A DNA stretch of 64,000 nt, taken from Pseudenterobacter timonensis. Its GTDB lineage: Bacteria; Pseudomonadota; Gammaproteobacteria; Enterobacterales; Enterobacteriaceae. Shown here piece by piece: positions 39,962-48,900 of this stretch. The translations under genes and the position numbers were made by a program. The first letter of the stretch is position 1. Every line of letters starts with the position of its first letter. The stretch spans positions 1-64,000 of the forward strand of contig NZ_FCOP01000007.1 of NCBI RefSeq assembly GCF_900021175.1, given 5' to 3'. The notes below the pieces were generated by a model. It did no database searches. It saw only the letters and a program-made list of their open reading frames with translations, and was not told the DNA's origin.

Positions 39962-40369
39962 TTACCCCCAGACTCTCGCCATTCCTTCGCTTTCCGGCCG
40001 GACTAACTCAAAACCGAACTTCGCATAGAGTTCCGGTACATCAGCCACCAGAGAGACATAAGCGCCTTTATAAGCGTTGCTGTCCAGCCATCGAATAATG
40101 TTTTCCATAATGATTCGGCCAAGGCCACGCCCCTGATGGGCGGGGTCGACGGCTATATCGACTATTTCGAAGTTTAATGCACCATCGCCAACGATACGCC
40201 CCATACCGACAGGCGCTCCTTGCCAGAGAATGTGTACGCCATAACAGCTTCTCGGCAAACCCACCCTGGCAGCCTCAAGCGGTCGTGCTGACAACCCCGA
40301 TATACTTCGTAAATGACAAAAAGCTTCGGCAGAGGGAACAGATTCAACAACGGTATATTCGGTAGTCAT
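39962..40369 (-). CDS. GNAT-family N-acetyltransferase
   Basis: This 135-residue acetyltransferase has the acetyl-CoA-binding motif A at VDPAHQGRGLGRIIMENI and a C-terminal YAKFGFELVRPE typical of GNAT proteins. The substrate is unknown. The ATG at 40,369 is preferred because the following TTEYTVVESVPSAEAF opens the domain; several in-frame ATG codons lie just upstream. It is outside the island ends and absent from this position in E. coli, so it is probably accessory. Confidence 0.8.
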   Translation of the reverse strand: MTTEYTVVESVPSAEAFCHLRSISGLSARPLEAARVGLPRSCYGVHILWQGAPVGMGRIVGDGALNFEIVDIAVDPAHQGRGLGRIIMENIIRWLDSNAYKGAYVSLVADVPELYAKFGFELVRPESEGMARVWG

Positions 40370-40426
40370 GACCATCACCATTAGCAAACAATCAACATAG
40401 TTAGCAGGCTGACTCTGTAGTGGCAA

Positions 40427-40903
40427 TAGCTTTTGCCAATGAATCTCGCCTTCTTAATAACTGAATATAAGATTTTATGCGGTACGCATAAGCCTTTTGT
40501 TATGAGGCGATAAGCATAGTTTTTGCGTACTGCCTTGCGCCATAGTCCCCACGTTGCGGCAAAAACGCAACCGGAATTGGCGTTCCGAATTATCACGAGT
40601 GTCGGTAGCGATGTTTGCAGAGCTACTGGCGCGGCCTGCGCTCGCCCCTTTAATGGTGGCTCAGGCAGAGGTTTCGAAAGAAGCGCCGGGTCGTGATAAC
40701 CGGTACGCCAACCCTGTCTGGGTCACCGCCAGTGAGCCTGGCGTCTCCGGTGGTGGTGTTAACCTGCTTATCACGAAGCGGAGCGTTGCGTATGTGTCCT
40801 GTTCCTGAATTTCCCATTGCACCAGCCCCCGCCGGAGGTATCTATGAAATCACCGTAGAACAACCCTCATCCAGAGAACTGGTCGATCGCTCGCGAGTCC
40901 TGG
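40427..40903. other. Unassigned remnant DNA between the GNAT gene and the IS element
   Basis: I recognise no gene in this 477-bp stretch. Short plus-strand frames exist (for instance 40,611-40,808, ending VAYVSCS), but none has a good ribosome-binding site or a known motif. GC content is near that of the core. It may be the broken end of a gene cut by the insertion at 40,904. Confidence 0.4.
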
Positions 40904-40982
40904 TGTAAGTATCCCGCATAATCGTGCCATTCACATTTAGAGATCCTCCGGCATAATCAATCTGCCAACAAAGGAGATCGCT

Positions 40983-41249
40983 ATGCGTAAAGCCCGTTTT
41001 ACTGAGCATCAGATCATCGCCGTGATTAAGTCGGTTGAAGCCGGACGAACGGTTAAGGATGTCTGCCGGGAGGCCGGTATCTCTGAAGCGACTTACTACA
41101 ACTGGAAGTCTAAATACGGCGGTATGGAAGCTTCTGATATTAAAAAGATCAAGGAGCTTGAGGACGAGAACCGACGCCTCAAACAAATGTTTGCCGACCT
41201 GAGCCTTGAGAACCGGGCGCTGAAAGACGTTATCGAAAAAAAGCTTTAA
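40983..41249 (+). CDS. IS3-family OrfA (transposase N-terminal/HTH protein)
   Basis: This 88-residue protein has an N-terminal helix-turn-helix (FTEHQIIAVIKSVEAGRTVK onward) and a C-terminal leucine-zipper-like helix (IKELEDENRRLKQMFADLSL). It ends right after the A7G slippery run at 41,236-41,243. Ribosomes shifting back one base there make the OrfAB transposase. Confidence 0.9.
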   Translation: MRKARFTEHQIIAVIKSVEAGRTVKDVCREAGISEATYYNWKSKYGGMEASDIKKIKELEDENRRLKQMFADLSLENRALKDVIEKKL

Positions 41250-42094
41250 AACCAGCCTTTAAGCGTGAGCTGGTCACTCATCTGATAACGGCATTCGGAC
41301 TCAGTATCCGTCAGGCCTGTCGGAGTCTCAATCTGAGCAGAACGGTTTATCATTACCGTCCGGATACCACGCGTGATGAACCCGTTATTACCGCATTGCA
41401 GGCGGCAGCTGAACGATACCCACGATACGGTTTTCCAAAACTTTTCCAGGTTCTGCGGCGGCAGGGATACGCGTGGAATCACAAAAGGATCCATCGTATT
41501 TATTGTTTGCTGAAGCTGAATTTTCGCCGTAAGGGTAAACAACGGCTGCCGGTGCGTAATCCCTCGCCACTGGCCACACCGGAAGCGCTGAACCAGAGTT
41601 GGTCTGTCGATTTTATGCATGATGCCCTGGTCTGTGGCCGTCGTTTTCGCACGTTCAATGTCGTTGATGACTTTAACCGTGAGGCGTTGTCGATTGAAAT
41701 AGATCTGAATCTGCCAGCTCCGCGAGTGGTCCGTGTGCTCGACAGGATCGCGGCAAATCGCGGCTATCCGCTCATGCTACGCATGGATAATGGACCGGAA
41801 TTTATCTCGCTGGCACTGGCTGAATGGGCAGAGAAACATGCAGTAAAGCTGGAGTTTATCCAGCCGGGTAAGCCGACACAGAACGCTTTTATTGAGCGTT
41901 TTAACAGGACATATCGTACAGAAATACTCGATTTTTATCTGTTCAGAACGCTGAATGAAGTGCGGGAAATCACGGAAAGATGGGTGTCAGAATATAACTG
42001 TGAACGCCCTCATGAATCACTGAACAATATGACGCCGGAGGAATATCGGCAACACAATCATTTGGCCGGGATCTCAAAAAATGCCTGGAACTAA
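41240..42094 (+). CDS. IS3-family OrfB (DDE transposase domain, made by -1 frameshift)
   Basis: Read in the -1 frame from the slippery A-AAA-AAG, this gives about 284 residues: an HTH_21 segment, then an RNase H-like integrase core. The catalytic acidic residues are visible in WSVDFMHD, RMDNGPEF and QNAFIERFNR (D, D, E). No stop interrupts the frame, so the transposase looks functional. Confidence 0.9.
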   Translation, partial: KALKPAFKRELVTHLITAFGLSIRQACRSLNLSRTVYHYRPDTTRDEPVITALQAAAERYPRYGFPKLFQVLRRQGYAWNHKRIHRIYCLLKLNFRRKGKQRLPVRNPSPLATPEALNQSWSVDFMHDALVCGRRFRTFNVVDDFNREALSIEIDLNLPAPRVVRVLDRIAANRGYPLMLRMDNGPEFISLALAEWAEKHAVKLEFIQPGKPTQNAFIERFNRTYRTEILDFYLFRTLNEVREITERWVSEYNCERPHESLNNMTPEEYRQHNHLAGISKNAWN

Positions 42095-42101
42095 AACGGG
42101 T

Positions 42102-42377
42102 CTATTTACAGAATGTTTTGACTGTCGTTGGGTCTTTCTGTTTTAGCTTTTCTTCCTGCTTTTTCTGCGCCGGATTGATGCTATGGGCAACCACTGAGCG
42201 ACACTTTTTACGCCAAAGCCGCGCTTCTGCAAGTGAGAAAGCCGGGTATTCGTCCAGCGTGATCTTTTGCGATTTGTTGTCAAAGCGGTAGCGGAAACGC
42301 CAGATTTTGTGTCCGGTGGGAAGAACAACCCGCATTAACAGGAAGTTTTTGCGGGTTAGTGAACGTTCACGTAAAAC
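42102..42377 (-). pseudogene. Remnant of a P4-type tyrosine integrase N-terminal region
   Basis: The frame encodes PTGHKIWRFRYRFDNKSQKI and SLAEARLWRKKCRSVVA, the DUF4102 arm-binding region of P4-like integrases. The true N-terminus is missing: the frame starts right at the stop codon inside the island end repeat. The C-terminal catalytic domain is lost, because the frame enters the right end of the IS at 42,110 and stops there. It is evidence of an older element at this site, distinct from the intact island. Confidence 0.7.
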
Positions 42378-42395
42378 TTACTTACCGATACAGAA
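42378..42395. repeat. Island end repeat attR (distal to mnmE)
   Basis: TTACTTACCGATACAGAA matches the last 18 bases of mnmE at 61,075-61,092 in 16 of 18 positions, in the same orientation. From memory, the complement TTCTGTATCGGTAAGTAA is the right direct repeat of SGI1. Confidence 0.9.
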
Positions 42396-42570
42396 ACTAA
42401 AAATGTAAAACCACTCAAAGTGTTAGAAAGCTATTGGCGCACATATGGAGTGCAACCTTTTGTTAGGTTTTGCCATGGAAGAACCCATTCTAGGCGATTT
42501 GTTGCATTTTTAAAGTGGGATATCTGGGAAAGTGGGACAAAATTATTATCTTTATTGTTACTCATTTTGA

Positions 42571-42593
42571 AGTTTGTTCTATCAGAACAAACT
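42571..42593. promoter_or_regulatory. Operator-like inverted repeat upstream of the lipoprotein cluster
   Basis: AGTTTGTTCT and AGAACAAACT form a perfect 10-bp inverted repeat around ATC, 80 bp before the lipoprotein ATG. A degenerate copy lies at 56,031-56,053, upstream of the defence operon. The binding protein is unknown. The rest of 42,396-42,673 is AT-rich and non-coding. Confidence 0.6.
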
Positions 42594-42673
42594 ATTGATT
42601 TTTAATAATAAAATAGCGAATCCTCTTGCGTTTTTCTGCCTCCATGCGAATCTTTATAAAGCAGGAGGTGATC

Positions 42674-43516
42674 ATGAAAAAATACCCGTCTTTATCATTA
42701 ATTGCTTTATGTGTGTCCTTGTCAGGTTGTGCAGCCGGACCTCGTCATTATGCTCAAGGCGAATCTCGGGCTTTGAATTTGGCGCGAGCCGGGGGCATCT
42801 ACGATTTGGATTTGAGAGATTCCCACGATGGTACTCACTCTTATAGCAAGGGTATGTTGGTTCCATTGCTTGATCTCGCCAGGCTAACTACTTCATTTGA
42901 TGATCCGCTTCGGCGTCTTTCTGGTACGCAGACGTTCGCGTTTAACGCTACCGATATAATGATGACACCGGACAATCCCTCGGCTAGACCAAGTCTAATG
43001 GGATGGATGCCCGCATCTGCTGCTACTTCAGAATCTCAGGCTTATGAGAAATATGTGCATCTTGTCGATCTGGCAATCCAGCATGTGGCCGATGATATGG
43101 CGTTGAATGTCACTAAACTGAGTAATGTAGAAACGCCAGAAATTGATGGTCATCCCATGATTCTTTGGTCTGTTGAAAGCGCCGAGCATGGATGCGGTAT
43201 TGGTCAATGTGTGGTTGCTTACAACATTACTACTCCTTATCTCTGGAAGAGCCCGCTCTACATTAAAGATGGTGAGTCCGAAAGCTATAACATCGCCGCT
43301 AATCACCTGAAGAACTATTCTCGCTTTGTGTTCCGTCAGTCAGGATCACAAGACTTTCCAATTGATGAGTTTTATAGAGCCGTCAGTGCTGCATTGCCAT
43401 CGTGGATGGTGATCTATTTTCCACCAAACCATGTGGTGAAGAATGGCCAATCTCTTCCATATCCAGTGTTGTATGAGCAAGGGGAACAACTGCTGTTTAA
43501 GGAGCCTGCATTATGA
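42674..43516 (+). CDS. Predicted lipoprotein of unknown function
   Basis: This 280-residue product begins with a lipoprotein signal, MKKYPSLSLIALCVSLSGC, so Cys19 would be lipidated after cleavage by Lsp. The next residues (AAGP) lack an Asp+2 retention signal, so the outer membrane is likely. AGGAGG lies 6 nt before the ATG. The mature part has no family I recognise; CGIGQC is a notable two-cysteine motif in the middle. Its stop overlaps the next ATG (ATGA), indicating coupled translation. Confidence 0.8.
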   Translation: MKKYPSLSLIALCVSLSGCAAGPRHYAQGESRALNLARAGGIYDLDLRDSHDGTHSYSKGMLVPLLDLARLTTSFDDPLRRLSGTQTFAFNATDIMMTPDNPSARPSLMGWMPASAATSESQAYEKYVHLVDLAIQHVADDMALNVTKLSNVETPEIDGHPMILWSVESAEHGCGIGQCVVAYNITTPYLWKSPLYIKDGESESYNIAANHLKNYSRFVFRQSGSQDFPIDEFYRAVSAALPSWMVIYFPPNHVVKNGQSLPYPVLYEQGEQLLFKEPAL

Positions 43517-43944
43517 AAAGTGAATATCAGGATCTAGACAATATTGTTTTGGCGATGGATGAAGTCCAAATGGATCCCATAATTCTTACTTACCTGATCA
43601 GTCATCTATTGACGAGAAATTCGGTGTTTCATCAGCCTAGAGTTGGATGTGTCAAATGCAAGAGCACGGGAGAATTAGTCTATCCCCATAGCTGGATTGA
43701 GCTTTCAGGTGGTTGGACTGTTGATCTTAGACTGAATCAGGCTTTCAACACGTTCGACCGCTATCCGCAAGGCATTTTCGAGCCATCATCCTACCGGAAC
43801 CTTCAGTATTTCGGTATGCCTCTTACCGTGCCTGAATTCGAACCATCTGAACTCGATGAAATGACTGATTTTATGTTTTCCAAGTTATTCAGTGTGAAAG
43901 GACTGGATATTCGAGTGAGCGGAGGTTGCTATGACTGCATTTGA
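43513..43944 (+). CDS. Unknown 143-residue protein of the lipoprotein cluster
   Basis: No family is recognised with confidence. The central segment GCVKCKSTGELVYPHSWIEL followed by GGWTVDLRL has a His and a downstream Asp spaced as in transglutaminase-like cysteine proteases. The expected catalytic Cys helix is not obvious, though cysteines are present in GCVKC and the terminal GGCYDCI. It is soluble, with no signal peptide. It overlaps the lipoprotein gene by 4 bp and the next gene by 14 bp, so the products probably act together. Confidence 0.65.
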   Translation: MKSEYQDLDNIVLAMDEVQMDPIILTYLISHLLTRNSVFHQPRVGCVKCKSTGELVYPHSWIELSGGWTVDLRLNQAFNTFDRYPQGIFEPSSYRNLQYFGMPLTVPEFEPSELDEMTDFMFSKLFSVKGLDIRVSGGCYDCI

Positions 43945-44086
43945 GTGGGGAATGCTTGGGCTATTCCTATTTTTTAGTTTGGTCACCTTCTGGTGTCTTT
44001 ACAGCTATAGAGCCAACCAGAAATTGTCAGGCCAAGGCAAACCTCAAGCCGAAAAGTGGGAGGGGAAACATGATTCAAAATCTTAA
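43931..44086 (+). CDS. Small single-pass membrane protein, 51 residues
   Basis: GGAGG lies 5 nt before the ATG, inside the end of the preceding gene. Residues 7-25 (GMLGLFLFFSLVTFWCLYS) form one membrane helix, followed by a charged tail ending GKHDSKS. The family is unknown. It overlaps both neighbours, which supports translation as part of the cluster. Confidence 0.6.
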   Translation: MTAFEWGMLGLFLFFSLVTFWCLYSYRANQKLSGQGKPQAEKWEGKHDSKS

Positions 44087-44453
44087 AAATGATCTAGTAA
44101 ATATAATGTTGCTTGGTGTTTTGCTACTCGGATTGATGCTGGCTCAAGACTCTGGATGGGGATTCTTGCTCGTTGCTTTGCCATTGTCCATTTAGTGCTT
44201 TAAAGCTTTCAGATTTATCCAACGCAGATGGTGGTTAGCCGTACCATTTTGGTGTGCACTTACTTATTTGTGTTGGCAAATGTCCTTGGCACTTTGGGCT
44301 GGCTATCTATTCGTTGCGTTTGTCAGAAATATGATGGAGTTGAATAGAACTTACCCCATGCCAAGTCGTCATAAGCGAATGAAACCTGATCTTTCCGTTT
44401 TCCCGGATAGCTTTGATTACGACTACCGAAACCATATTGGGTTTGATGACTGA
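44070..44453 (+). pseudogene. Membrane protein gene split by an in-frame amber codon
   Basis: From ATG 44,070 the frame encodes 41 residues with a hydrophobic helix (IMLLGVLLLGLMLA), then TAG at 44,193-44,195. The same frame continues without a stop to 44,453 for 85 more codons, with a second hydrophobic stretch (WLAVPFWCALTYLCWQMSLA onward) and a basic-acidic tail ending NHIGFDD. Joined, it would be a protein of about 127 residues with several membrane helices. This looks like a recent nonsense mutation, or a fourth gene restarting at a weak TTG (44,268). GGGG precedes the first ATG. Confidence 0.5.
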
Positions 44454-44586
44454 TTTTTGGTCCTTAGCTGGTTCCTTTTGAGTACACATCAACGGCACTA
44501 GCCATCAGACTGGTTTTACTACCAACAGAACCACCTAAACCAGACCATAGATAAAGCACCACTTATAACGAACTGTGGAGACCAAG

Positions 44587-45216
44587 ATGTTCATTCGAGC
44601 TTACCTTCGCGCATCAACCAAAGAACAAAATGCTGAACGGGCACGCGAATCACTCATTCAGTTTGCTGCTCTGCATGGCCAGCGAATTGCTGCCTTTTAT
44701 ATCGAGAATGTCTCTGGCGCCACGTTGCACCGACCTGAGTTGATGCGTTTGATTGCCGAGTCAGGTGAGGGTGACATTGTGCTGGTTGAACAAATCGACC
44801 GTCTGGCACGGCTTAAGCGAAGCGATTGGGATACGTTGAAACAAAAGCTGGCCAGCAAACGCCTAGCCATTGTTTCACCAGAACTTCCTACCAGTTGGCT
44901 GGCTTTGCAACAACATAGCGAAATTGACTTTACTGGTGCTATTTTACAGGCGGTGAATGCCATGATGTTGGACATGCTCGCTGCCGTTGCTCGCAAAGAT
45001 TATGATGACCGGCGACGTCGTCAATCACAGGGGATCGCAAAGGCTAAATCCGATGGAAAATACAACGGGCGTCAGCCTGATCTCAAACGGCATCAGCACA
45101 TAGCTAGCCTATTGAAGACTGGCCATAGCTATAGTGACATTCAAGATATGTTGGGGTGTTCGCGGCATCTGATTGCTGCGGTATCAAAGAATATGAGCAG
45201 TGATACAATTAGTTGA
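44587..45216 (+). CDS. Serine recombinase / resolvase
   Basis: This 209-residue site-specific recombinase has the N-terminal catalytic domain with YLRASTKEQ and nucleophile Ser10 (from MFIRAY), then DRLARLKRSDWD, and a C-terminal HTH of the resolvase type (HSYSDIQDMLGCSRHLIAAV). GGAG lies 7 nt before the ATG at 44,587. SGI1 also carries a resolvase gene (S027) near its distal end. Its likely role is resolution of multimers or of tandem island copies. It converges on the metallopeptidase gene with an 8-bp overlap. Confidence 0.88.
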   Translation: MFIRAYLRASTKEQNAERARESLIQFAALHGQRIAAFYIENVSGATLHRPELMRLIAESGEGDIVLVEQIDRLARLKRSDWDTLKQKLASKRLAIVSPELPTSWLALQQHSEIDFTGAILQAVNAMMLDMLAAVARKDYDDRRRRQSQGIAKAKSDGKYNGRQPDLKRHQHIASLLKTGHSYSDIQDMLGCSRHLIAAVSKNMSSDTIS

Positions 45217-45961
45217 GCAGAATGACATTAGCCATTCCATCCAAACGTTCTTTGACCTCCTCCCAGTGAGGCATAACTTGCGTCATAAGGCGATAGAATC
45301 TCTCACTGTGGTTAAACTCCGCTAAGTGGCATAGTTCGTGTAATACCACGTAATCAACACACTCTCTGGGCGCTTTCACCAAATAGGGATTCAACGTGAT
45401 TTTACCATTTGGAGAGCAACTACCCCATTGGGTTTGCATGGTCTGAATACGCAGTAGTGGCCGTTCTGTTACCCATAAGGCATGTTCAAGGACGGCATCA
45501 AGACGTTTAGCAAAGGTTTCTTTAGCTCGCGCTTTGTACCAGTCTGTCAGAAGTTCTCTTACTTTCTCAGCATTTTTAATACGTACGGATACTTCGAGTT
45601 TTCCACGTAGTAATTTGACACCCTGAACACTATTTGGAGCTTCTATGACCTTCAGTAAATATTGTTTGCCAAGATAGTAGTGGCTTTCGCCACTGATGTA
45701 CTTTCTTGGCGAGGTATACTCCAATTGCTTACGAAAATCCCGCAACTGCTCGTATATCCAACGTCCTCTCTTTTTAACGGCATTAAGAACAGCATCATTA
45801 TCAGCATCCGTGGGGGCGGATACGACAACACGACAATCAGGGTGTACTTTAATCAATACTTTATCGCTTGCCTGTTGGCGAACAACTCGCTCAAAAGCGA
45901 TTTGTTCATCACCGTAGTGAAAGTTCATCATATGACCGTTTTGTTTAATAGGAACATTCAT
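45209..45961 (-). CDS. YgjP/SprT-like zinc metallopeptidase (DUF45) at the end of the defence operon
   Basis: This 250-residue protein has the zinc motif HELCH at residues 208-212 and a third ligand His218 (FNHSERFYRLM), as in the YgjP/M48-like DUF45 family. TQWGSCSPNGKITLN just before is the typical family signature. Genes of this family commonly follow hsdR in type I restriction operons; the role is unknown. It starts 15 bp after the hsdR stop. An internal ATG at codon 11 is an alternative start. Confidence 0.85.
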   Translation of the reverse strand: MNVPIKQNGHMMNFHYGDEQIAFERVVRQQASDKVLIKVHPDCRVVVSAPTDADNDAVLNAVKKRGRWIYEQLRDFRKQLEYTSPRKYISGESHYYLGKQYLLKVIEAPNSVQGVKLLRGKLEVSVRIKNAEKVRELLTDWYKARAKETFAKRLDAVLEHALWVTERPLLRIQTMQTQWGSCSPNGKITLNPYLVKAPRECVDYVVLHELCHLAEFNHSERFYRLMTQVMPHWEEVKERLDGMANVILLN

Positions 45962-45976
45962 GGTTACTCAATGGCT

Positions 45977-48900
45977 TTAGAGGCCGCTCAGTCCGACGCG
46001 CGTAATCTGCACTACCATCTCAACAATTTTCTTGGCTTGATCCATACCCCCACCAATTGCTTTGCACTCTTGGAACATTTTTGGCAGCAACTTCTTACGG
46101 ATGTCGGCTTCAATGTTTTGTGAGTTTATGGAGTTCTCTGCAACTGAAATATCAACAGCCTCATCAACTTCAAAGGCTAGTTTGACCCATTTGTCCTGGA
46201 CTTGTTGATCCTGAACAGCAAAGGCTTCAGGTAATACCTTCTTGAGTACTCCAAAATAAGCCTGCGCATGATGATTTCCAGCGAAAACATCAGGAATTTC
46301 ATTCAGGCGTCGGTCATGAACTTGTTCTTCAAATTCACGAAATAGCATGTATTGTTTCAAAGGGTGGTCAAACAACTTCTCAGCGTCTTCGATAGCTTGG
46401 CGCAACAGTTTTGAGAAGGCTTCCTGAGCGTAAGGATCATCGCGTAAATTTTGTTCAATCATTCGCGTAACGCGAGTTTTTATTATGTCAGTCTCGTTAC
46501 GAGTTTTATCTTCGCTCCAGTCTTCAGGTTGTTGCTTCTGTCCCATTTTCCCGACTTCGTACACACCGTCAGGTTCTTTGACTTCGACACCGACAACATG
46601 CTTATCCAATAGTTTTTTCACTTGTTCGGCATATTCGTCGTAATCAATTTTTTCACCGGCATCTTGTTGTACTAATTGACGCAGACTAGAAAATTGCTTC
46701 ACAGTTTCCTTATAGTGACGGCGGTCATCATCGCTGAAGCTTTTATCTTCAAAGAAGGTTGCTGACTGCAAGGCGACTTTTAAACAGCTAGCGAAAGCGG
46801 TTAAGGCTTCATAGAAGTCTTCGCGAACCTTGAGGTTTACATCAGCTAACTCGCCATTTTGATCTTCAATTTTGGGAACTAATACCTGGCGTAATTGTTC
46901 AATATCATTCTTATTTTTTACGCCATCAAAAATGGCCCACAGCTGTTTGTATAGCTGTGGTAATCGCTTGTATTCAGTGCTCATTTGATTATAGAGACCA
47001 GCTATATCATTGATGTCATAGCCACCCTGAGTGCGAGCTGCGAGATCCTGATATTTAGCAATTGTGGTATCTAACTCAGCAAGAATGCCGCGATAATCAA
47101 TCAGCAAGCCAAATTTCTTCTTCGGATGTAGTCTGTTAACCCGAGCGATGGCCTGAATCAAATTGTGTTCTCTTAATAACTTATCGATGTATAAAACCGC
47201 ATTTTTGGGTTCATCAAAACCTGTCAGCAGTTTATCGACCACAATCAGCATTTTTAGCGGGTCGTTTTCGTCAGCAAATCGCTCGATGATTTGTCTGGTA
47301 TAGGCCTGCTCATCTTGGTTACCGACATTCTCTTTCCACCACAATGTTACTTCTGGTGTGGCTTTGTCATCAACAGAGGTATTTCCTTCTCGGCTGTCAG
47401 GTGGACTCATTACTACCGCTGACTCGAATAAACCGGCTTCATCAAGGTATTTTTTATACTTGATAGCGGAGGATTTGCTGTCGCAGGCTAATTGTCCTTT
47501 TAAACCATCATCAATGTTTTTAATGAAGTGATTGGCTATATCCAGAGCAATTAAACGAATGCGATCATCTGCGCCGTATACTTGACCTTTTTTTGCAAAT
47601 TTACGTTTGAGATCGGCTTTTTGCTCGTCTGAAAGCCCTTCTGTGATACGTTCGAACCAACTGTCGATAGCTCGCTCATTGACGTCCAGATCAGGAATAC
47701 GTTCTTCATAAAGTAATGGCGTGACAGTTTTGTCTTCTACAGCGCGTTGCATGGTGTAGGCATGTACTATCGGACCAAACTTGTTGGTTGTTTTATCGTC
47801 TTTTAATAACGGGGTGCCAGTAAAGGCTATAAATGCAGCGTTGGGTAGTGCCTGCTTCATGCGAACATGGTTTTCACCACCTTGACTACGGTGACCTTCA
47901 TCAATCAACACAATGATGTCCGAGCTTGTATTGATGCACTCTGGCAGTTTAGTGGCGGTATTAAATTTCTGAATCAAGGAGAAGATGATACGCTCTGTTC
48001 CTTCACCAATCTGTTGTGCTAAGCGTTTGCCCGATGTGGCTAACGCGGCAGCTTTATCTTTTTTACCCGCAAGTTCTCCGCCTGAGGCAAAAGTTTTACT
48101 GAGCTGAGTTTCTAGGTCTACGCGGTCGGTTACCACCACTATTCGGCACTGCTTCAGACTATCGTGTAGAATGAGTGCCTTACTTAAAAACACCATAGTG
48201 AACGACTTTCCAGAGCCGGTGGTATGCCAGATGACTCCACCTTCACGACCACCATGGATGTTGTGAGTATTTATTCTCTCTATGAGTCGTTTAATACCAA
48301 ACACTTGTTGATAACGGGCAACAATTTTGCCGACTTTCTTATCAAACAGCGTAAAGTAACGTGTCATTTCCAATAAGCGCGATGGAGTGAGTAAGCTGAT
48401 AAGTAATTTATCCTGGCCGGTTACTGCTAAGTTGCCTGTTGCCACAAGGCTTTGATACCAATCCAAATCCTTATCCGAACGATGGCTAAACAAGCTCGTA
48501 ACTTGCGCTTCAGATAGTTTTTTATTTTTGATGGCATACATTTCGGCGTCTGAAATGTCTTCTTCTCGCCAGACCGCCCAAAATTTAGCGGGGGTGCCGC
48601 AGGTGCCATAGCGACCTTCATTGCCATTGATAGCAAGCAGCATCTGGCTATAGGCGAACAATAAGGGGATTTCATCATGGCGCTGGTTACGCAGGCTTTG
48701 CGAAATACCTTCGCCAATGGTTGGGCCTTTTTTCGCATTACCATCAGGGCGCTTAGCCTCTATCACAACCAGAGGAATACCGTTTACAAAGCAGACAATA
48801 TCCGGTCTGCGACTTTCCACTCCTCCAGAGCGGGTAACGGTAAATTCTTCGGTAAATATAAAGCTATTATTGCTAGGAGTCTGCCAATCAATCAGTGCAA

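Larger units (their letters stand above)
40904..42110 (+). mobile_element. IS3-family insertion sequence (about 1.2 kb)
   Basis: It carries orfA and orfB with a -1 frameshift window. Imperfect ends are TGTAAGTATCCCG at the left and the complement of the right end, TGTAAATAGACCCG. The 3-4 bases outside the two ends do not match, so no target duplication is visible. This suggests a deletion or recombination next to the element. The right end sits inside an integrase gene. The exact subgroup was not determined; OrfA resembles IS407-type proteins. Confidence 0.8.
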
